Part shown: positions 56,887 to 64,000 of the stretch, piece after piece | Numbering within the stretch: the stretch's first letter is position 1 | Layout of the letters: every line of letters starts with the position of its first letter | Assembly: GCA_033675265.1 (NCBI GenBank) | Contig: JAUJYZ010001360.1 | Location: forward strand, 81,001 to 145,000 | Length of the DNA: 64,000 bases | Source: Actinostola sp. cb2023 | Taxonomy: Eukaryota > Cnidaria > Anthozoa > Actiniaria > Actinostolidae | Reading direction: 5' to 3' | The notes under the pieces: generated by a model | Database searches by the model: none | Seen by the model: the letters and a program-made list of their open reading frames with translations, nothing else | Told to the model about the DNA's origin: nothing | Program-made: the position numbers and the translations under genes

Positions 56887-57678
56887 CAGGGGCGTAGCGT
56901 GCATATACGCGCACATACGCACGTGCGTACAATTTAAAATCCTTAAAATATATATATTATAAAAAACAAAACAAAAATTAAAATAAAATGAAATCTAAGA
57001 CAAAATCTTAACAGCTGACGGCAGATTACTTGCTGGAAACTACTCACAGAAGGCAGGAAAATGCTATTTTGGAGACCCTAATCCTCAAAAATTTTCGGGG
57101 AGCATGCCCCTACGAGCTCGTGCCTTCGCCTCGTCAGATTGTGTCCCCAATAAATTTCCCCTTTCATTATTGTAGGCATGTATAATGATGATTGTAGTTA
57201 GCACAGTCTCAAACAATATAAATACCAAAAAACTGGCTTCGCCTCGGGTTATTATATCGCTATATATAACGGTAGCGGTATATAACCCGTTTACATAAAT
57301 CCTTTACACAACCTTTACATCCTTTACACAACCTTTACATAAATCATTTACACAACTTTTACATAAATCCTTTATATAACCTTTACATAAATCCCTTGGC
57401 TTTACACAACCTATACATAAATCATTTACACAACTTTTACATAAATCCTTTGTATAACCTTTACATAAATCCCCCCATAAAACTGAGTGATAAATGCATT
57501 TTACTATGTTATTTATGTAGCGAGAAAGTCCGCTGGAAAATGAAGAAAATGCTATTTCCAAGGCTCTAGATTTCCAAAACTTTTCAGGGGGGGCATGCCC
57601 CCTCGCCCCCTAGAAGCTCACGCCTTCGGCGCTCGTTGCTATGTGCGTACATTGGGAAAAAAGCACGCTACGCCCCTG
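56887..57678. mobile_element. hAT-like element 2, 792 bp, 5-bp target duplication AAATG
   Basis: Perfect 16-bp inverted ends CAGGGGCGTAGCGTGC and GCACGCTACGCCCCTG; AAATG flanks both sides (56882-56886, 57679-57683). Inside is a tandem tract (57290-57475) of CTTTACATAAATCC/CTTTACACAA units and two GGGGCATGCCCC palindromes. No transposase. Confidence 0.92.
57290..57475. repeat. ~34-bp tandem repeat inside hAT-like element 2
   Basis: Units of ACATAAATCCTTTACACAAC. The minus-strand ORF it creates (repeated DLCKSCVNDLCK) is an artefact. Confidence 0.8.
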
Positions 57679-57701
57679 AAATGTACCCTCGTGAAATAAA
57701 G

Positions 57702-57707
57702 TTTATT
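57702..57707 (-). terminator. Poly(A) signal AATAAA for the secreted-protein gene
   Basis: TTTATT on the plus strand, about 210 bp past the stop codon at 57915 and just outside hAT-like element 2. Confidence 0.55.
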
Positions 57708-57914
57708 ATTCTTATTCTTATTATTAGTCTTTTTCGCTTTTGCTCGATTGTAATGTTAATTTTGTGTGTTGCTGACCGGAGTGTAATTGAATTGAATTTT
57801 TTTTTTTTCAACGCCTCATGTTCCAATGAATTTTTCGAGGTTTCAAACGCCTTTTTTCCACATGGGCGATGCCCGCAAGTAGTATTTAGTCCAAACAGTA
57901 ACCTGTACATAGGT

Positions 57915-58150
57915 TTACCGCTGTTGTTGTTTCCTCCAATTCACATCATAATCAGGAACAAAGTTTTGGTGGGTGTAGAAGATGCCCGGTGAACGCGGTG
58001 TATCCATGTATTCGCTTGGACTTCCATTCTTTAGATTAAAAACCCAATTAGCAGCCGCATCTGATAATGCTTCCTTCAGTTTGTTCAGCTCTGGGGGGCT
58101 GGAACTCCTTTCTCTCTGGGGATCTTGGCCAATCAACGTTGGTGTATAAG
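57915..58150 (-). CDS. Secreted protein exon 4: C-terminal domain and stop
   Basis: Acceptor TATTTTCAG. It encodes YTPTLIGQDPQRERSSSPPE, LKEALSDAAANWVFNLKNGS, FYTHQNFVPDYDVNWRKQQQ and stops at TAA (57917-57915). Confidence 0.87.
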
Positions 58151-61100
58151 CTGAAAATATATGAAAGGATATACAGTCATGTCCTGACTCTCTCATGCAC
58201 TTTTCCTCTTCATCTTTTCCTCGGATTATAAATCTAAAGTCAGATCAAGTCAGTACGTCAAGATGTGGCCATGGAACAGGGCCGTACACAGCACAGGGGC
58301 AGGGGGGGGGGGGGGGGGGGGATAGTTGTCCCCCCTAGAAAGGCAAAAAAGATACCAAAAAGCACTGAGAACTGTACTATTTTTTTGCTGTTATATACGT
58401 ATTGACCCCCCTTGAATTTTGGGTTATGTACGGCCCTGTGGAATGTTTATATATATTGTTCAAAGGACCCCTAAAATCGACCCTAAAAATACACCGTGCG
58501 TAATGTAGAATGTAAACGACATTAAAATTCAATTGGCTACTCTATTCGTGAAAAAAAAAGTGAAAAAGAAAGTAAATCCAGGAAGAACGACTTTGTATAC
58601 TCCAATGACTCTCGGGCTGGACGTCACTCCTTGAGTACACTCATTTGTGGCTCTCGCATGCATCGGTGCACCTTTCCAGCTCACCACAAAACCGACACAA
58701 GAATCGACAGCTTTATAGACCGTACTGACCTCGAATAGAAGCCAATGGGATTATTTTCTATTTAGGACCCTTGGGTAGGCTTCATTTCGAGATTGGCTTC
58801 TTTTCGAAATGAATGTAGCCTGCGTAGTATAATCCCCTAATTCCGCCCTTCCTCCCTAATCCCTCCCCCCCCCCTCCTCCTCCTCCTCCTCCTCCTCCTC
58901 CTCCTCCTCCTCCTCCTCCTCCTCCTCCTCCTCCTCCTCCTCCTCCTCCTCCTCCTCCTCCCCCTAAAATCCGCCAGGCTACGCAGGCTAAAAATGAATG
59001 CTGCAAATATTGAGATTGGCTTCGGCCGAAAATATTTCAAGGACCACCGAAAAATCCCACTGGGCTTCTTTTCGAGGTTTTACGGTAGTTTAATTTTCTT
59101 ACCTGCATAAACTCCTTGCATATTAACATCATCTGCAGCGGCACCAACAGAACTGCTCTCCCCGCTACTTCCCCCTGGTGCTTCAGCTCCTTCGTTGCTG
59201 CTAGAAGTTACTGAATACTTTCGATTGGATTCACCCGAAGGATTGCTTCCCACGTCATTGCTACTACCCTCTTCTGGTGCCTTGGTACTTTGGCTCGTAG
59301 GAGGTTCGATAGTTGAAGTTGACGTAGAAGTTGGTTCTGGGCTAGTTTCGGTCGTGGACGATGCACTTCCGGTAGGCAAATTTGTAGCACCGGCTTTGGT
59401 CGTAGAAGATGTTGTACTAACTGAAGGTGACTCTGTAGTCGTTTCCTTGCCACTTGGCTGTGCTGTAGATGAAGGTGACTCTGTAGTCGTTTCCTTGCCA
59501 CTTGGCTGTGCTGTAGATGAAGGTGAGGGACTCGGCTGAGTGCCCTTAGTAGCTTCTGTGTCTGGTGCCTTGGTAGTTACTTCTTTGCTTTCCGTCATGC
59601 TTGTAATTCTCTCAGTTCCAGGCGTTGTGGCAATAGTTGTTGAAGTAGGTACAGGAACAGAACCTGTTGGATTTGGCGGTCGACATGGCAGTGCAGGACA
59701 TAGGGTATTTCCTGAGGCGCCAGGTCTTATGCTAAGCTTAATATCCACATTAACTCCATCTGGGTTGATCTGATATATGCCACCACCTTGTGAGAAAGAA
59801 ATATTCAAGTCTCTAAAAATTCACAGGCTCTAAAATTACTACCAATCGAGTGTGGTTCGACTCGTCGTTATCTCGTCCTGATTCCCTAGCTTACTGTCTT
59901 ACTTGACCATGTACAATGCATGATCACCAATTAAAGAACAACTCGTGAACAATTCCCGCATCTACATGCAGCCGGTATATACTAATTTTTTTCAGGACAC
60001 TGAATTTGAAATTTCCTGTATAAATCTGTATAGCCAATGATAAGTCTCCTGTTGACTTCAAGACTCACATTGGCGGGTTAGGAACTTTAGGACCCCGGTT
60101 AAAACTATCTGTCAGTGTTTGCGCTAGTTTGCTTTGTCGCGTACAGTAGGTAATACCGTAAAGTTCCGAAAGTAGCGAAAGAAAGTAGCGACTCCCAAGT
60201 ATCAGTTACCTAAGGTTGCTAAATCTACTTTCGAACCTTTATGGTAAGTTAATACTCCTTCAACACCAAATTCAAACTAACTTTAGCTCCGTTCAAGCTA
60301 GCATCATTAGGACCTTTATTTTAGTGACAGTATGATGGAAACGGCAAAGCATCTATAAATTGAACGAACAAGCAGTTCCTACTTATGGTGGAGATACGTT
60401 TGAAAATAAACTTAGAAGCGTCTTGTTCTAGCATAGAAAGCTATCCACTTTACTGCCAAAGGAATACTCTATCAAATAATTGCCGTCGTGGAGAAAGTTA
60501 CATCAAGTTCAGACTGAGTAAGTCTTACCAATTACATCGCCATCATCAATTTGAAAGCTGCCGGTCTTCGCCACATAATTTCTTCCGGAAGATGAGTCGT
60601 GGTGAGACGATTGCTTGACTTGTGGGGCGTTGCCAGGACGGTCTCTCACTATCAGGGTTTTCTTGGTTGCTTCTTCGCGTTGAAAGCTGAGATGTCTTGC
60701 GCAAACCACAATACTTTGAATTAAAAGACCTGTCAAAAGAAACCAGAATTAATAAGAAATACTTTCAGCTTAAGATTATAGTCCAGAACTGACCCCATCT
60801 TTCTCAATAACTGATATAAATACTGGGCGCGAAAGAAATATAAAGACTACGAGAAGCGCGCGCGCAATCTATAAGGACATTTTATCGTCTCTCTAGCCCA
60901 GCTCTTCTCTTCTGCTCTATGCCGCGCGCGTAGATAAAATTGGGTCCAGTGAGTCAGTATTAATTGAACCTCTACACCGCTCACTGATTGATAAAATGCT
61001 TACATATATTTGTAGATGGATGTGCCGCTTCTATTTTCTCCCTGAAAAACATCCATACAATCTATACTGATTTTGGTCCGTGGATGATTTATTTTTAAAT

Positions 61101-61320
61101 ATCAAGTTTGTCTGTCCAATTTAAAAACAAATCGTATGTGGGAAACCTAGTAAAATAATAATATTAATAATAGTTTTTCATTCTTTTCGAAAAGTAACTC
61201 CTGCCTGTTGCGCGCGTGTATTTGCATATTACGTATATAATTATATAGTAAGATAACCGTTTTATATGAGACTCACTTACATGCCACCACGTACTGCAGC
61301 GGGGAGTACAAGATCACCAT
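57915..61320 (-). CDS. Secreted Ser/Thr/Pro-rich protein, four exons, 394 aa (unrecognised family)
   Basis: Gene-level entry. Exons 61281-61320, 60529-60729, 59103-59810 and 57915-58150 join in phase 1 each time with GT-AG borders, giving 1,185 nt including the stop. The N-terminus MVILYSPLQYVVACLLIQSI then VVCA is a good signal peptide. Residues ~65-110 carry GRNYVAKTGSFQIDDGDVID, a strand pair resembling half a Calx-beta module. Residues ~120-310 are a mucin-like S/T/P tract. The last ~80 residues are non-repetitive and aromatic-rich (W, Y, F). There is no TM segment after the signal peptide, so secretion is inferred. The role is unknown. Confidence 0.82.
58277..58438. mobile_element. hAT-like MITE 3, 162 bp, 5-bp target duplication TGGAA
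   Basis: Ends CAGGGCCGTACA and TGTACGGCCCTG are inverted; TGGAA flanks both sides (58272-58276, 58439-58443). Internal poly-G tract. In intron 3 of the secreted-protein gene. Confidence 0.9.
58816..58991. mobile_element. MITE of the TAGCCTGCGT family with a microsatellite core
   Basis: Ends TAGCCTGCGTAG and GGCTACGCAGGCTAA are inverted; AAATGAATG flanks both sides (58807-58815, 58992-59000). The core is a (TCC)n run (58866-58962). Same family as 54219-54312. Confidence 0.88.
58866..58962. repeat. (TCC)n microsatellite
   Basis: About 30 TCC units inside the MITE. Poly-Gly and poly-Arg minus-strand ORFs here are artefacts. Confidence 0.95.
59103..59810 (-). CDS. Secreted protein exon 3: mucin-like region
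   Basis: Acceptor TTTTAGAG (the second AG keeps the frame), donor GTAAGA. It encodes DLNISFSQGGGIYQINPDG, GNTLCPALPCRPPNPTGS, then a long S/T/P/E tract with a direct duplication of SSTAQPSGKETTTESP, ending GAAADDVNMQGVYA. Many potential O-glycosylation sites. Confidence 0.87.
60529..60729 (-). CDS. Secreted protein exon 2
   Basis: Acceptor TTTTGACAG, donor GTAAGA. It encodes LLIQSIVVCARHLSFQREEA, SSHHDSSSGRNYVAKTGSFQ and IDDGDVI. It completes the signal peptide and begins the mature chain. Confidence 0.82.
61281..61320 (-). CDS. Secreted protein exon 1: start and signal peptide
   Basis: ATG at 61320-61318; it encodes MVILYSPLQYVVA plus one base; donor GTAAGT. Chosen because it is the only upstream Met that joins exon 2 in phase and creates a hydrophobic leader. 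Exon 2 alone has no ATG. Confidence 0.78.
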
Positions 61321-62849
61321 CGCCCAGGTTAACTCTGATAATTACATTAACATAGTTAGAACTAAAACCGTACACAAAACTCCATTTGGGCTACGTGTGT
61401 ACATAGGGTTCACGAGTCTCAGGAACTGTAACAACACTCACTAAATAATGTGTCACTGATGTGAACTAACTGACTAGTACTTCAACAATAATACAATGTT
61501 TTTTCCATACAATGGAAATAAACAACTATAAAAACAATGTGTGTAATGAAGTGAATGGTCAAACTGAATATCACTGAGGCAATTGCTCAGATTTAGCGTG
61601 AAAGTATTTTTCAACTTTGATGTGATGTTGTAACATATATCTTCACCTTCATGAACGCCAATCTCCTCGTAAAATTAACCCTCTAAGCATAAAACGACTC
61701 GATCGAAAAAGAGGCACATCCGCCAGCGTCCAGTGATCCGGGATTTGTAAACTTACCGCTTTAATAATTTAATCTATTGATCACAGACGAGGAAAACAAT
61801 AGGAAACCCGAAAAGTAACGGGTACTATTATGATGAAATCAATCAGAATGGAAACTGTGGACCGAAGCGATCTCGACGTTCTACTCAAGAAATGTACAAT
61901 ATATCGTTCTGAGGAGCGCCCATTAGAACACCAAAAAATGCTAGATAATCAGTTCGATTGACCTTATTCCAGAATAGGAATACACAAAATAACATCCCTA
62001 AATCGCTGTCACGCAGCTACTGTCCACTGTAAAATAAAACGATTCCTTGTTGTATTATAATAAAGTTACAAGGAACAGTTTGGATTTTTTTTAAATGTGT
62101 TTAAAAGCATCCAAGTGTTTATTCCGTGTATTCCTATTCTGGAATAGGAGGGTCAATCGAACGCACCCTTAGATTTTAAAAAGCAATTATTATTATGAAG
62201 TTATTGTCAAAACATTGCAGACGTTGACAAAAGAGGCCACCGAGTGAAGCCTACATTTTATTCTATTATTGACACCGTTGTTTCTTAGAAACAACATGCC
62301 GGACTGAGTGGTGGAATTGCTCCCAGTACTTCGTTCCTCTGTGATTCAAAACTTGACTTTCAATCCAGTTAAATATGTAGATATATATTTTGTTACTAGG
62401 CTAACCATAGGTCAAAAATTGCGACCTCCGAATTCGAAAACCAAGACAAATTGACAATCCTCCATGTACGTAAAAATGTTTTGATTTCGCGATCGTTTCT
62501 TGTCCATTTCAGCCGTGGGAACGGTCCATTCTGATTGGTTGATTTTTACAGAGATGTGATTGCCGCTGTCATGAGGAGGCTAGTTATTGCAAGCCCGTGT
62601 TTAGAAATCTATTGACATAGAATTTATAAGCCATCTACGCTTCGCTCCGACGGCAATTATTATCACTGAAGAAAGACATTAGTATCAATCAATAAAAATC
62701 AACATACACTTTTTTTCTTTATCAATGTACGTACTTTATCGATTTTCATGTATTCATTTTGCTACACTTATGAACGGTCTCTTATGAACACCTATATCTT
62801 GAATTTAGAATAAAGTTTGGTACGGTTGGCGGCACGATATAAAACGAAC
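61321..62849. other. Upstream region of the secreted-protein gene
   Basis: Presumed promoter/5'UTR near 61.3-61.5 kb. A ~220-bp inverted-repeat element with ends near 61965 (TTCCAGAATAGGAATACACA) and 62125 (TGTATTCCTATTCTGGAATA) is visible. No coding exon supported. Confidence 0.5.
61940..62175. mobile_element. MITE with GATTGACCTTATTCCAGAATAGG ends
   Basis: TCGATTGACCTTATTCCAGA at 61955 and TCTGGAATAGGAGGGTCAAT, CGA at 62137 are inverted copies. About 210 bp, no coding capacity. Confidence 0.75.
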
Positions 62850-63360
62850 GAGCTGTTAGGCAGATATTCAGTGACAATGTCTCTGCATCTGGGATGACTT
62901 GGTTTCCAAGAGCTAGCATTTATACGGTGTCCACTTTATATGTTGCGGTCCACAGTGACAATCAGTGCAGCGACTTAGCACACAACAGAGCTGAAAGACT
63001 AATAAAATAACATTGCCTTCCCCTCGATATGTTGCTAACTAAAGCGATCGTCAACAATAAATGAAGATCTTTACATAATTCCATCGAAGAATCGGATATA
63101 AAGTACGAGCAAAAAGGCTTCGAATCCACTCTGAACACGAGATCGCGAGTCACAAATGCCCAAATGAACGACGGGAACGTACGATATATGACGTCAGGGC
63201 AAAAGTCACGTGAAAAAAATCTTTCTCCACCCACTGAAAAACACAAATCGAGAATCGAGCTGGCATCTGAATACACAGGAAGCCCAACCAAAGAATAGTT
63301 TTGCTCCCAGTTCGCTCGCTGGGGCTCGCTCACTGGTCGCAATTAATCCGACTGCTAAAT
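62850..63360. repeat. Dispersed repeat, copy 2 (partner at 54940-55500)
   Basis: ACAATGTCTCTGCATCTGGG, GAGCTGAAAGACTAATAAAA, CATTGCCTTCCCCTCGA, ACACAGGAAGCCCAACC and TTCGCTCGCTGGGGCTCGCT follow the same order as copy 1. Confidence 0.75.
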
Positions 63361-64000
63361 ACCGACATCAGGGATCCTTGGATAAAGATCAGCCAACTTT
63401 TAAATATTGACAAAGAACAAGCAATACGATATACACAAAACAGAAAAGCCAGTCGCAGGACTTCTACTGACAACAGAACTGAGAATGACTTTGTTTTTAG
63501 CCACTAATCCGCGTGAAATTTCAAGTGCCGAGGCGTTTGTTGTTTGTTGTGTGCTTTGTTTTTTTTATCGATATTTTCCGTTTTTTTTTTTTTTTTTTGG
63601 CATTTCACGTTTTAGTAGTCATGGCTGACAGTTTTCCTTATCCGGCCTCCCTACCGATAAACTAATTTTTTTGCGAATAAAATTTGTTATTACAGTAATT
63701 TTTTTAGAATCAGTGAAGCGAATGCATGGCAATATTTCACTGAAAGAAAGTACAAGCTTCTGGTGCAGCCTCCCGAACGGCAAACCTTCAGTACGAACTG
63801 ATACCCCCTACAAAATGGGCTACACAATACTGGAGCTTGTTCGTAATTACAATTTCCGGATTTGTGGTCGTAGCGGTATACTGTTTTCAGTTCTACTTTG
63901 TAATGCTGTCTCCACGTGCTATGCAGTCACATTGTATTGTAAGTCAGCCTTTATTATGATCGATTATCATACTGCGGAACCGAAAAAAACCATAGTCTGA
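63361..64000. other. Right-edge region, no supported gene
   Basis: A plus-strand open frame from 63671 to the window end (NISLKESTSFWCSLPNGKPS) stays open for 109 codons behind a TTTTTTTAG that could be an acceptor. It has no recognisable domain, so it may be an exon of a gene continuing off the window or chance. Confidence 0.35.

Noticed and set aside
57304..57561. Cys-rich 85-codon ORF (DLCKSCVNDLCK repeats)
   Set aside because: Product of a short tandem repeat inside a hAT-like element.
58782..59040. Poly-Gly and poly-Arg ORFs
   Set aside because: Translation of the (TCC)n core of a MITE.

Overview
The window is intron-rich metazoan DNA with GT-AG introns, microsatellites, minisatellites and many short inverted-repeat transposons. 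It suggests a marine invertebrate. I think a cnidarian (anthozoan) most likely, from gene content and repeat style, but this is inference and no diagnostic species marker was seen.

Region 1 (about 1-45.8 kb, minus strand) is the 5' part of one giant gene, the ADGRV1 (VLGR1/GPR98) adhesion-GPCR orthologue. I could chain 55 consecutive coding exons by splice sites and reading phase, from a signal-peptide start at 45762 to an exon ending at 51, where the gene leaves the window. The roughly 4,670 codons encode a signal peptide, about 10 Calx-beta modules, a LamG/pentraxin-like domain (exons 18-22), about 13 more Calx-beta modules, six EPTP/EAR repeats (exons 38-41) and at least 10 further Calx-beta modules. 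This is the module order known for vertebrate ADGRV1. The GAIN/GPS and 7TM region must lie beyond coordinate 1. Four frame-breaking indels (exon 38, exon 40, two in exon 51) interrupt an otherwise clean frame.

The introns hold several inverted-repeat element families, some nested, one retroelement 3' fragment, and long simple repeats. Three separate minisatellites each start inside an exon and include that exon's 3' splice site.

Region 2 (47.0-56.5 kb) is a 9.5-kb DNA transposon with roughly 965-bp terminal inverted repeats flanked by TTAA. It carries a multi-exon DDD/E-type transposase with a C2HC finger and a SAP-like tail, broken by at least three frameshifts. It lies upstream of the ADGRV1 start.

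Region 3 (57.7-61.3 kb, minus strand) is a complete four-exon gene for a 394-residue secreted Ser/Thr/Pro-rich protein that I do not recognise. Three hAT-like short elements with 5-bp target duplications and two members of a TAGCCTGCGT-ended family lie in regions 2-3 and just upstream of ADGRV1. The last 2.5 kb holds a dispersed repeat shared with 54.9-55.5 kb and no gene I can support.
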